Origin: Helicoverpa zea
Taxonomy: Eukaryota; Arthropoda; Insecta; Lepidoptera; Noctuidae
Reading direction: 5' to 3'
Assembly: GCF_022581195.2 (NCBI RefSeq)
Contig: NC_061463.1
Span: 10,912,001-10,976,000 of the forward strand
Length of the DNA: 64,000 bases
A model generated the notes under the pieces. The model was given only the letters and a program-made list of their open reading frames with translations, did no database searches and was not told the origin of the DNA. Numbering within the stretch: position 1 is the stretch's first letter; each line of letters opens with the position of its first letter. This document shows, piece after piece, positions 45,018 to 55,047 of this stretch. The position numbers and the translations under genes are program-made.

Positions 45018-45050
45018 TTTGGATACTATAGAAGCTCTATAGTATCCAAA
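45018..45050. repeat. Perfect 14-bp palindromic hairpin
   Basis: TTTGGATACTATAG and CTATAGTATCCAAA are exact reverse complements around a 5-base loop. Not followed by a T tract on either side in a way that suggests a functional terminator. Confidence 0.75.
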
Positions 45051-45431
45051 TACTGATCCCAAGTATTATAAATGAAAAAAAAAAAACAAATTAAAAACGC
45101 CTTGTGTGGTCTAGACACAGTCTAGCGTCGATCAGATGGACTCAATTTGTACTATTATTGTGTATAATTATGTAGTTGTTTTCAAATACAAATTGTATTG
45201 CAGATCTGATATGTAGGTAACATTACAGTTACCTATGCATTGTAATCACAAAGGAGCTGATTGGTGGAGGTATATAGTATTTTATATATACGTATTTGGT
45301 TTAGTTGCTAACTCAAAAATAGATTAGATTTTGTCTGTGGTTCAAAATGTCTAATGAAATGAAGAAGAAAAACTTCAATTAATGATTTGGACATAGTTGT
45401 ATTCTTTCCCAACTTAATCCCCAAATTCTTT

Positions 45432-45791
45432 TAACTGCCTCGTTGGTCTAGCTGTCGCAAGTGCGGCTGCTGAGCACGAGGTCTCGGGTTCGATTCCCGA
45501 GTCGGGCCGAAATCGCTTTGTGGGTTTTAGAAGACTTTCACATAGCAGCCCGGAGCCTGGAAGGTGGTGATTGCCGTGCATCGGAGAGCACGTAAATGTC
45601 GGTCCTGCGCCTGATCTCTTTCCGGTCGTGTCGGATTGCCGTCCCATCGGGCTATGAGAGTTAAGGAATAGTGAGTGCACCTGTGTCTGCGCAAATGCTC
45701 GTGCACTATAATATGTCCTGCGCAGTTGGCTAATCTCCTTACATGAGAACAGCCGCCGTAGCCGATAATCGGCTAGGAGAACATCATCATC
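45432..45791 (+). mobile_element. SINE-B, full-length second copy
   Basis: Nearly identical to 1637-1999 across the whole element, including the exact B box GGTTCGATTCC (45487-45497). It differs by a small deletion (the GATACACCC stretch after GGTGGTGATTG) and a few substitutions. Flanked by ATTCTTT on both sides (45425-45431 and 45792-45798), a plausible 7-bp target duplication. The 151-residue antisense frame covering it is an artefact of the SINE plus flank. Confidence 0.85.
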
Positions 45792-45798
45792 ATTCTTT

Positions 45799-46079
45799 CC
45801 CAGGAAAAACAATTGACACCGACTATTTTGATGAATTTGGAAAAGAAATGAACTAATTTGACACATCATGTTTCTAATGAACGTCTAGGATACCATTTTT
45901 TTTTCTCCAAAATTTTACCTTTGCATGCCAGATATGATTAAACAATTACTAGCCAAAGTCAGGAATTGATATTTATTTGGCTTACACAGTACTGCAGAAC
46001 TTGAATCTATTGTTTACAATAATCAGAAACAGAATTCAGAATCTAAACAAATTACAAAGTAGTTTTACACCATCCTTTA
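45799..46079. other. AT-rich intergenic DNA, nothing recognised
   Basis: No feature seen. Confidence 0.35.
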
Positions 46080-46156
46080 ATTGGCTATTTCATGCGCAAG
46101 AGTGCATTCTCTGCCATTAATGCGCACTGCAAGAAAACGTATCATAAATAGCCAAT
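46080..46156. repeat. Short imperfect inverted repeat
   Basis: ATTGGCTATTT (46080-46090) and AAATAGCCAAT (46146-46156) are exact reverse complements. Inside, AGTGCAT and ATGCGCACT extend the pairing imperfectly. About 77 bp; could be a small MITE remnant or a structured RNA. Confidence 0.5.
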
Positions 46157-46689
46157 CCATGTGTACCGTGGCAAGTAAAACACCATAATTTGATCGTCAG
46201 GCAAAAGGGTGCAGTTCCACTGGCTTGCCTGAAGCTTTGTACGATTTAAATTGAGCAAAGAGCATCTTCTGTATTCTGCTATAAACTCAAGTAAAACATT
46301 AAAAAGAAATGAATTCAAATGCCCATTCCCCTCTTATCGAGTGGGCTGCACTTTTAATCACCAGGGCTTGGTGTCAGAGTTTTCTCAAATCCGCTTGTCG
46401 GCCTCTGACTTGGAATAATAACAACGATTTCAACTGAACAGCATTCGGGAACGCCGACTTTACGAACACATTGCAAAATAAGCAAGAATATAATGGAAAG
46501 GAACCAATAGGACCGGAAGTACCAATTTAAGATGCGTTCCAAAACACGGAGGAACTCGTCATGAAAATATATTTACCCATCCAGGGACAGTTAAAAAAAA
46601 GGCCGAAAACCATATTCATACTTTTGCAACGTTTCTATATTCGTAGTGGAACCACACCTTTAATATTATCTGTTAATAGTATAATAACA
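46157..46689. other. Intergenic DNA, nothing firm recognised
   Basis: The segment 46320-46545 (CTTATCGAGTGGGCTGCAC, AGGGCTTGGTGTCAGAG) is non-AT-rich and could be an unassigned repeat. A 62-residue antisense frame in it is not supported. Confidence 0.3.
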
Positions 46690-46850
46690 AAATTAATATC
46701 GGCGAACATCCGACGTTAGCCGCCTCGGGTTAATTTCAGCCAATCAGAGGCGAGCGCGGTGGGTTTCCACCAATGGGCGGTCGAGCGGAAAATGCAGATA
46801 AATCTGGGCAAGCGCAGATGTGTTTGTTTACAATTTAGTACTGTGTTGCG
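46690..46850. promoter_or_regulatory. Promoter-like block with CCAAT, GC and fork-head motifs
   Basis: AGCCAATCAGAGG (CCAAT box, near 46736) and CCACCAATGGGCGGTC (a second CCAAT plus GGGCGG) lie 30 bp apart in a GC-rich block. They are followed by GTTTGTTTACAAT, a fork-head/FOXO-type site near 46827. No exon could be linked to it. Confidence 0.4.
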
Positions 46851-48082
46851 TTTTTTATGGATTTAGGTCATGCAATGGACTCAGTTTAGAGCTTGGTAGA
46901 ACACCTGGGTTTTTTATGTTTGTGGCAAGATATAGGAACGACTGGTTTTTTCATGATTCACATGATCTGATTATGATGGTTTTCTAATATTGAGATTTCA
47001 ATGTCGCAACACCAATAAATATAAATCTAAGTCCCGCAGATTTAAAACAGTTTCGATTGGTCTAAAAAATAGTTTTATTATATAAAAATATGTCGAGGCT
47101 TTAGAAATACGTAACTTAGAATATCCATAAAAAAATGAATTGTATATTTTATATTATTAAAAATAATACACAAAACATTACCTCGTAATTTCAAGCTTTT
47201 AATTTCAGGCTTATGTTAATTTTCAGACGGCTACCAGGAGAACATAAAAGCAAAAGAAATATAAATAACAAAACTATTCATAACTAATTCCACATTCAAA
47301 AAATTCAGTGCTATTTAAACATATTTTACTCACAAATCAAACACACTAACTACCCATCTCTTTCTTTTTAGGAACAACGAAAAGAGATGGAGCAACAAAA
47401 TTTATAGAACCGCTAAATTCTACCTCTAAATTCAGGTAGTGTGTAAGCAAATTTAGTTTTTTTTTGCGTCTAGTGTTCAGTCATTAATATACGATTATGT
47501 CTGGCGGCTGTTTGTACAGTTATTCGGTTGTATGTCACGTTCTATGCTCATGAACATGCTGAAAGCATAACACTAGTTTATCATTATCAGTTTTTGCTAG
47601 TCTGACTCATAGTAGAAAGATCTGGGAGGTTTAACTTGGTCTTAGTAAAGCAACTGTTATTTTTTGGTGGATAACCTACAAATCAAAAGATTCTTGATAT
47701 TTCAAATCGCTAAACAAAAGTTTGTTAGCTTTTATGAAAAGTCGTAGTATTTGCAAATGCACACACTAATATTAAATCCTGAAGGGATACTGAAAATTGC
47801 AGATAGTTAAGTTGTTACAGGTGTAAAGAATTACTTAGTTTGCTAACTTAGTACCTAATTTAGTTAATGTGAGAAATCATCAGATGACGGATACAGCGAG
47901 AGTTAGTATCAGACTGCTACTTACTAAAACCCATCATTGTTGCTTCACTTTCTCGAACAATTCCGCAGCTCCAACACTAAGACTTAGTGAAAGATTCCAA
48001 TTTTCTCTAAACCTTTTTAATTTTCCTAAGACCCCTGATGTGTCCTCAAAGAGATGTTAGCAAACCCTAGGGGCAACCCTAC
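46851..48082. other. AT-rich intergenic DNA, nothing recognised
   Basis: No feature seen. Confidence 0.4.
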
Positions 48083-48235
48083 CTGCCGGGACATGCCGGG
48101 GATTGTTCAAAAGAGTTACCGCGGCCCTGGTACATAAGAGGCCTACGAAGGAACATTATGGGTTTTAGTCTGTAAGAGTCTGACACTCCCTCACGCTGCT
48201 AACCCACAGCGGGAGGAGTCATTTGATGATTTCCC
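48083..48235 (+). repeat. LINE 3'-end fragment, same family as 2364-2519
   Basis: ACCGCGGCCCTGGTACATAA, AAGAGTCTGACACTCCCTCA and GCTAACCCACAGCGGGAGG match the 2.4-kb insertion. No poly(A) or target duplication remains, so it is the older copy. Confidence 0.7.
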
Positions 48236-48811
48236 ATCGTTTTTCAAATTGTAACAGTGACTCCTAATTATAACAGCCGGAGAAGACAGCTCGATCTACG
48301 TGCTTTTTAACCGAGTTCCCGAAAAGGAGGTGGTTTTCAATTTTAAAATTTGTATGTTTTTGCTTTGCCAAAGATAACACTTGCTCAATGTCAAGACCCG
48401 AAGAGGTAAAATATTTAGATTATGTTGTTATGTTACATTTTAAGCATAGGTATGTGAATTATTGAAATTAGTCTAAAAATATCTTTTGAATAATAAGTAG
48501 ATCGAATTATTCGATGAATATTATATTTTTATTAGACTTATTTCATTTCCTTTTGCATAAAAATTACGAGTGCTTCATACACAGAAAAAAAAAGCGACAA
48601 GAAAAAATACGGCAAATAAGTAAATTTTGTTTTTAATTACAGTATTGCTACCTGTTTAATAATGTTCTAGAATTAACATTTTAAAACGAAAGAAGTCAAG
48701 GAATAATTTTGTTTAATTGATATTTATATCATCAAACTTTATACCATAAACAAAATACCAATTAGGTATACAATCAATTGGTATAACTAGTGTATTTTGG
48801 AACCAATAACT
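48236..48811. other. AT-rich intergenic DNA, nothing recognised
   Basis: No feature seen. Confidence 0.35.
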
Positions 48812-48965
48812 GATTAAAAGGTGAAGGAAAAACTCGAGGAAACCTGGACTATAATGTCTGAAATCACCAATCCGCATTGGGCAAGCGTGGTGATTAATGC
48901 TCAATCCTCATCTGTGTGAGAGGAGGCTTGTGCCCAGCAGTGGAACAATAAAAAGGCTATGATGT
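48812..48965 (+). repeat. RTE-like LINE 3' end
   Basis: GGTGAAGGAAAAACTCGAGG, CACCAATCCGCATTGGGC, AGCGTGGTGATTAATG, then GAGGAGGCTTGTGCCCAGC and AAAAAGGCT. This succession is the 3' region of an abundant lepidopteran RTE-type element. The coding end lies further 5' and is missing. Confidence 0.65.
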
Positions 48966-50314
48966 AAGTATGTCAATAGTAGCAAAGAAAAACTTACATT
49001 TTTAGCTTTTCCTTAAATAGGAAAAGGAAAATATTCATTACTTCTGTATAAAAAGTACCAACAGCCACTCCTAAAAATCTTCTATAGACCGAAAAGTAAA
49101 TATAGAGTACCTGCATTATACAAAATACTCTATTATTAATTCGCTACACACATTACAACGGCAAATATCAGTCTTTAAGGCTTTAATTACATTCGTAACC
49201 AAATTGTATGTCTCTATTTTTACAAGATTCATGTATCTAAGCATATAACATGATGAACAAAATTATGTCTGATGTAAAAAACGAAGATTATTTTTCTAAA
49301 GCTTTGAATGTTGTTTAATAAAAATTATATTGAATCACATTTATCGCATTTATTTAACTCGATATTTTTTTTACTACTATTCGGTTTAATTCTTGATTTC
49401 AAAGGAAATACTGTGATTAATAATGATTATTTACAATACACACTAATAGGTATTATACTTAAATGCGAAAGTCTCATGCCCGTTTTCACCAACAATCTCT
49501 TAACGTTTCTTAACTTCCCCCAATAATACATTTTGATTTTGTCTGTCACACTTTTACGCCAAAACCACGAAAATACAGATACTCTTGAGCCTGACACAGG
49601 ACATATGCTGAGTACGCAGGACACGAATAGAACCACGGGAAACAGACAGTCTCTTACAAGATCTACAATTTTTTAAGTTGTATGTTCGTGAATTCGTGTA
49701 TATTCCGAATCATTACCGCCGAGTTTAACATAATACACATGAATTTATAATTGAGAGTTATTGTTACATGACTGGGGAATTCCGACCACCAAGTAAGCAT
49801 ACCGCGAGATCGTAACAAGATTTCGCTTACTTAAAAAGTTCTTAGAAAATGACACATGTTTGTCAAGTGTGATATAAGGATTCAGTGCATAATATGATCA
49901 GAGTGAAAGCTATGATAAGGTACTCATTTTATTATAAAAATGCATGATTATCAAGGCGATTAACCAAGGTCGCTTTTGGAATAATTTTACCACTTCCATT
50001 CATAGTATTATGAATGTTATTTGTATGTATCTAAGAAAAACTTAAACATATCGTTATAATAGGTTATTTTTAAAAAAAAACTTATGCATAAGATTGCGTA
50101 GCTTTAAGATGTCTTAAGGAATCTCAACTTCTTATCATGTATTTCAATTAGATTTATATCGGTAAAGATAATGTTTTAACCCTAAGTTACGTTAGAACCC
50201 TAATCTTCAATAATAACTTAGTCACACATTTCACAACTAACAGACACACTTTTAATCACCCAGACAGTTTTTTACACACGCAAGTATCTTAATCAACTAC
50301 TTAATAATTATAAT
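48966..50314. other. AT-rich intergenic DNA, nothing recognised
   Basis: A short inverted pair AAGTAAGC/GCTTACTT brackets 49791-49832. Otherwise no feature. Confidence 0.35.
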
Positions 50315-50545
50315 TATAGTTCGGCCATTCAGAGAATGCGTTCCTGACACGTCGCGATTGAACTGACGACGTAACTTTGCAATGGCGTTGCAGTTACGAT
50401 AAAAATATTTTTGCTGGTTGTTTACCGTTTTAACAATTGAGGAGCATTAAAACAACATTATTATATCAATAATCAATGAATGTAGTTACGTCGTCAGTTC
50501 AATCGCGACGTGTCAGGAACGCATTCTCTGAATGGCCGAACTATA
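50315..50545. mobile_element. MITE with 62-bp perfect terminal inverted repeats
   Basis: Both ends start TATAGTTCGGCCATTCAGAG and stay exact reverse complements for about 62 bp (through GAATGCGTTCCTGACACG and GATTGAACTGACGACG). TATA at both edges is compatible with insertion at TA or TATA. The 231-bp element is non-coding. Its first 169 bp (to 50483) are identical to 54080-54248. Confidence 0.85.
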
Positions 50546-50880
50546 CTATCTACACTTTATCTCGCATAAACCGGTCCATCTTAGTGTCTCTGTAACTGCA
50601 CATACACTAGTTACTTTTTTATATATGTATAGTTGTTTTTTTTTATAAGTTTATAAATAGAAAAGAGGGCAGTAACACTCGGCTAGTAGACTGCCAAGGC
50701 TGTTTGAGAAAAATGTGTATCATTATGATAGTATGTAGCTAGCGTAATGGAGGAAGGTTTGTAAATGATGATAATAAGTATGATTTTTTTTATTGATTTT
50801 TTTTTTGGAAAAAGAGTATTTTATGTGCTTTATGAAATAAGTAGCTCCAATATGGTCTTAGTGTAGCTGCTTATCGTCCT
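50546..50880. other. AT-rich intergenic DNA, nothing recognised
   Basis: No feature seen. Confidence 0.35.
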
Positions 50881-50917
50881 TACTAATATTATAAACGTAG
50901 TACGTATGCTTGTTCCT

Positions 50918-51040
50918 AAGATGATATGAATAGGAAGGGAGTGAGTGTCAGTATGACGAGTGACAGGGGAAAATGGAAGAAAATGACATATTGCGCCGAC
51001 CCCAAGTAATATTTGGGAACAGGGCAGGAGAAAGAAGAAG
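50918..51040 (+). mobile_element. 5'-truncated RTE-type LINE insertion with 16-bp target duplication
   Basis: A 123-bp insertion flanked by the perfect direct repeat ACGTATGCTTGTTCCT (50902-50917 and 51041-51056). It contains the end of an ORF2 and a purine-rich 3' tail (GGCAGGAGAAAGAAGAAG) instead of poly(A), as is usual for RTE-type elements. Confidence 0.8.
50926..51009 (+). pseudogene. C-terminal remnant of RTE-type ORF2
   Basis: In frame to the stop at 51007-51009 the peptide ends TSDRGKWKKMTYCADPK. This matches the conserved 'D-(R/N)-x-K-W-x-x-x-T-x-x-ADP' ending of lepidopteran RTE-like polymerases. Only 27 codons survive, so it has no activity. The first codon is an internal Met of the truncated frame, not a real start. 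Confidence 0.7.
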
Positions 51041-51524
51041 ACGTATGCTTGTTCCTCCGTCACGCCAAATGGATTTTGATGAGACTTGGAAGTAATATAG
51101 CGTATTTTCGCTGTAATTAACTTGACAAAGAATAATAAACCTTAATAATCTTAATAAAGAATAAAACATAAACCTAAAGACTACTTTTTGTCTCGTTGCG
51201 ATAAGTCGTACCTTCAAGAAGCGAGCGATACCACTGTTAGAAGCTAGTGCATTCAGAACAAGAAGGAAGCTAATACAAGTTAATAGGAACGCATGTTGTG
51301 TCTACCGACGAAATCTATACTAGATTCTTCAGTTACTCTACACGTTTCAGGGCCCGCGTAACTCCGGAACAACCGTTCAATCCTGGTCAGTTGCAAACCT
51401 ATACCCGTCACACACGCCCACAACTAGTAGGTAACTAACTACATTCAAATCCAAATAAATCAGCAACAATAAGATTTATGTTGTGTAAATATTGTAAGTA
51501 AGGTTTGTCTGTCGGCCAGCGGAA

Positions 51525-51558
51525 GGCTTGGCAGAGCGCCTTCTCGGCGTGCCAAGCT
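51525..51558. other. GC hairpin in a GC-rich patch
   Basis: GCTTGGCA (51526-51533) pairs with TGCCAAGC (51550-51557). Inside, CGCC pairs with GGCG around a short loop. It lies in a GC-rich patch (51498-51590) that also has a CCATGGCATGG run. No repeat family was recognised; could be a structured RNA or regulatory element. Confidence 0.5.
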
Positions 51559-51677
51559 GCCCCCCATGGCATGGCGCGAAGATTTATGCTGATTTCTTCA
51601 ATAAACCCCATCCGTTTTGGTGCAAAGTTTTGTTTCTTTAGTTGTTGAAATTTAATTTTATATGTATTTGAGTATCA

Positions 51678-51768
51678 GTCGCTTCTTGTAAAGCACTGGT
51701 ACTCAGCTGAATCCGGTTAGACTGGAAGCCGACCCCAACATAGTTGGGAAAAGGCTCGGAGGATGATG
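51678..51768 (+). mobile_element. SINE-A 3' end inserted with a 16-bp target duplication
   Basis: Only the last 91 bp of SINE-A are present (GTCGCTTCTTGTAAAGCACT to GGCTCGGAGGATGATG). They are flanked by the perfect direct repeat ATGTATTTGAGTATCA (51662-51677 and 51769-51784). It differs from the 22.1-kb copy at only a few positions, so the insertion is young. Confidence 0.85.
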
Positions 51769-51784
51769 ATGTATTTGAGTATCA

Positions 51785-53136
51785 TTTTCTCATTTTTGAG
51801 TAAGTTGGTAAGCCTGTTAATATAAGAACAGGGCCGAGCCGACCCCAAAAACGCCTGTGTGCAAAAGCTTGAAGCGCCTCTTTTTTACCCGACTGCGCAA
51901 TGCAAAGGAGGGTTTGTTTATCAGCCCTTGTGAGCATGGACTTTTTCAAACTATTCAGACTACACGCATATATAACTAATATGAACTTCATCCCTGTAAA
52001 TGTATTTCTTTTCGTCAGAGAAATCCAAGTAACAAAAGCTTCTATAACCAAGGCGTTTTGTCACCAATCAGTGTTATAGTAGGCCTGTAATGGTAACCAT
52101 TATGACTGTCTGTACTATAAAGGTTTTTAACAAAGCGTTTTGATTCTATAAGATAAAGAGCATTTAAGTTCTATAATTAAGCTCTTAGAACGCTTACAGG
52201 ACCATACAAAAGAATCGTTAAAGTTTTGCACTATAATAGATATGTATAAAGTGATTATGGTACAATTTAGTACTATTATAGACCTTACCGACCCTTTCAT
52301 GTATCTATTTTGCACTAATAATGCGTCAAAATTATTTTTATAGTACTAGTTTTGTAGTAGTATCAAAAACATAATTACAGGATTAATCTGCACTATGAAA
52401 GCACCTTACACAACTATTATGTAACCTTTTAGCTTTTTAAAAGCTCCCTCATTATTACTACGGGGCTAGTTCTGTAAAAGTCATGAAAACCCTTCTATAG
52501 GCGTAACCATTCTAAATAGCACTATTAGTGAGTCTGTGTTACTCATACGACACTAAAGCGTGACATAAAAGGATTAAAATGAATAATTAATGGTCTAATT
52601 ACATCTATACCAGCTTTTCAGAATCAATTATATGACTAGTATTTCATAAATGGTGACACACTGTCGACACTGTAGCACATGGTTCTGTACAAAATATTTG
52701 TTTTGTACCACAACAGGGCTGTAGCAATAATGTTTCTTTTTGTCTAGCCAGGAATAAGGATGAAGAATATAAGAGGGAGAACACCTCATAATATAATAGC
52801 ATTCTTAAACAGAAAGTTAATTGTAAAGTAGATTCAATTAAATGTGAAATTGTCTGCATAACTTACGATTCTATGATGTATTTTGTCCCATTATGATAAG
52901 GAAAACTAGTTCCGAGTTTAAAAAAAAAAGACTTAATGTTTCTTATTTGTTTATTAATTATAAACATGATCTATGGCAAGATGTATTTGAATGTATGTAT
53001 ATTCTAAACCTAGAAAAAATAGGGGCACTTACGGTCGACATCACAATAAGTAATATTAAAATAAAACATAACAATTATAGAAAAAAAAAAACACTTCGGC
53101 GGGCATAATCTCGACTTCTTGAGAATAACTATCAAC
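51785..53136. other. AT-rich intergenic DNA with recurring TATAGT/ACTATA motifs
   Basis: No gene or classified repeat. GCACTATAA, TTTATAGTAC and similar phrases recur (for example near 52109, 52230, 52340 and 52521). The part 51830-51915 (ACCCGACTGCGCAATGC, AAAGGAGGGTTTG) resembles a widespread moth repeat phrase. Confidence 0.35.
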
Positions 53137-53193
53137 AAAAAGATGCATACGCTAATACCACAATTATTGTGACATTAGCGTATGCATCTTTTT
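53137..53193. repeat. 57-nt near-perfect palindrome
   Basis: Arms of 20 bp (AAAAAGATGCATACGCTAAT and its exact reverse complement) enclose CACAATTATTGTG, which is also palindromic. Only a 2-nt mismatch on each side interrupts the pairing. No coding content. Confidence 0.8.
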
Positions 53194-54079
53194 ATTTAAC
53201 AACATAATTTTATAAATCAAAAATTAAACATTAAAATCTGTACTCCAATAAAGTCAAATCTACTGAGGAATCTTACAAGATTCCTGTTGATTTTGATGTT
53301 CAAATCAAAATCAAAAATTATATCTGCTCAGGAAACAATCCACGTCCATTATATATGCCATCGTTAATTTTAGTATGTTACGACGCAGGCAAAGCACTGA
53401 AACAAACGCAATCGTACAATTACTTCCAGCATTATGACAAAAAAAGGTTTATTTTATATTTGGACAACGAACCCTATTTCGTTTTCGGTAACAATATGGC
53501 TGCTGTTTTCGGCCATGATAGCACATTAGCAGCACGGCTGAAACCATTGTGTACTATAGCAGCCATATTCGGGACCAGTCCTTATTTTATTAATTTTAAT
53601 TTAATTAAAACACGTAAATTATAATGGCGCATTGTCAAATTTGAAATCAGCATAATGATTTTATCGATACAATAATTTTCGCAAGAGCAAGTTATGGGAG
53701 AGTAAGACCATATCGGTCCATGCATGTTTTATAGTATGTTATGTTAAGCAACAATGGCAAACGACATAAAGCATAACTTACCGATATATTTTGTTTTCTT
53801 GAAGAACACTCACGATTCACGATCACAACACAAACAAAATGGTCACCAGTGTGATAAAAAAGATAACTGGAATCGTTTACGGTGCAAAATAGCACTATAA
53901 ACATGTTTTGGTTACTTTTATAGTGCAGTGCTTTTAGTTACATAAACGTTGCAGACAACACCATTTCAGTGCTAAAGAGCGTTTCTTGATACTTTTACAT
54001 TTCAACTAAAGAGCTGACTTATCACCGTGAGAGCCTTTATGTAGTGTCTATAGAATAAATCTGTGATAATACTAGGGCC
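53194..54079. other. AT-rich intergenic DNA; small inverted pair
   Basis: AATATGGCTGCT (53493) and AGCAGCCATATT (53558) form a 12-bp inverted pair about 55 bp apart. The 89-residue open frame across them is not supported as a gene. Further TATAGTGC-type motifs are at 53889 and 53918. Confidence 0.35.
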
Positions 54080-55047
54080 TATAGTTCGGCCATTCAGAGA
54101 ATGCGTTCCTGACACGTCGCGATTGAACTGACGACGTAACTTTGCAATGGCGTTGCAGTTACGATAAAAATATTTTTGCTGGTTGTTTACCGTTTTAACA
54201 ATTGAGGAGCATTAAAACAACATTATTATATCAATAATCAATGAATGTTATAATTTTGTGCCAAACTGAGTGTCAAATAACTTGGTAAACAATATTTTTC
54301 TAAATCTATACTGCGCTATTACAAGGTTATGTCAGCGGTTTATATTTTGTAGTGCTGTGCTAAAAATAACAGGCAAGTATCGTAATCTGTTCTTATACAG
54401 TTATAATATAAAATAATACGTTTTGATTTTCTTTTTAAGAATTGGAAAATAATGGACTATAAGACTTAATTATAACTTTTATGAAATATAAAAATAAAAC
54501 TATGACCAAACCGCATTTTTATACTTAGATTAAAAATGGTAACCCCAAATGGCGTTATGGGCCGCCATTTTGTGACGCTAAAACAGTCGTCCGTTGTCGT
54601 TTCGTGCGCATAGACCACGTTTTTCAAGTGTTTTCGATCTGTTTTTATTTGATTACCCGGCTTTTGTTAGACCGAGATATCAGGATTGATTCTGTTATTG
54701 ATAATAATATAATTATACATGTAGGCGAAGATGATGATGAAGACACCACCTCCTCAAGCAAATCGGAGTCTGATTAATATTCTGTTCGCACATTCAATTC
54801 AATGTACTTGTAACAAAGAATAAATAAAACAATTTTATTATATGAATATTACCTTTTTTTGGTTTCCACTTAAATAACTAAAATATAAAACAAATGATTC
54901 CGCCAATTTAAAACGAAAATAATCTTAAAATAATGCGGCGGTTCATTTTGAAGGAACGGTAACGAACTCAGTGTTATGTTGTGCCCATCACTAGTCGTGA
55001 CTAACTGATAGGTGTCAGGAACGCATTCTCTGAACGGCCGAAGTATA
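54080..55047. mobile_element. Longer copy of the TATAGTTCGG inverted-repeat transposon
   Basis: The left end is identical to the MITE at 50315 for 169 bp. The right end (GGTGTCAGGAACGCATTC, then CTCTGAACGGCCGAAGTATA) matches the terminal inverted repeat with substitutions. TATA occurs at both edges. Between them lie about 766 bp absent from the short copy, including a GCCGCCATTTTGTG motif (YY1/Pho-like, 54562), a possible terminal exon and polyadenylation signals. No transposase domain was recognised. It may be a gene-bearing relative or a chimaera. Confidence 0.7.
54671..54777 (+). pseudogene. Possible terminal coding exon inside the transposon
   Basis: After a pyrimidine-rich acceptor CTTTTGTTAG (AG at 54669-54670), an open frame reads DRDIRIDSVIDNN and ends with an acidic, serine-rich tail GEDDDEDTTSSSKSESD, then a TAA stop at 54775-54777. 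Two overlapping AATAAA signals follow at 54819-54828, at the spacing expected for a 3' UTR. Upstream the frame stays open for about 47 codons, without a convincing start. It may be the last exon of a transposase or captured gene. The protein is not recognised. Confidence 0.35.

Larger units (their letters stand above)
50881..51170 (+). repeat. Dispersed repeat R-D, interrupted by an RTE insertion
   Basis: TACTAATATTATAAACG before the insert and ACGCCAAATGGATTTTGATG, GAGACTTGGAAGTAATATAG after it are the R-D-type beginning. The copy is split by 50918-51040. Confidence 0.5.

Noticed and set aside
45414..45869. 151-residue minus-strand open frame
   Set aside because: It is the antisense of the SINE-B copy. 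The same peptide fragment appears antisense to the other SINE-B at 1.6 kb.
53355..53624. 89-residue open frame
   Set aside because: No motif, and it includes a small inverted repeat. AT-rich chance frame.
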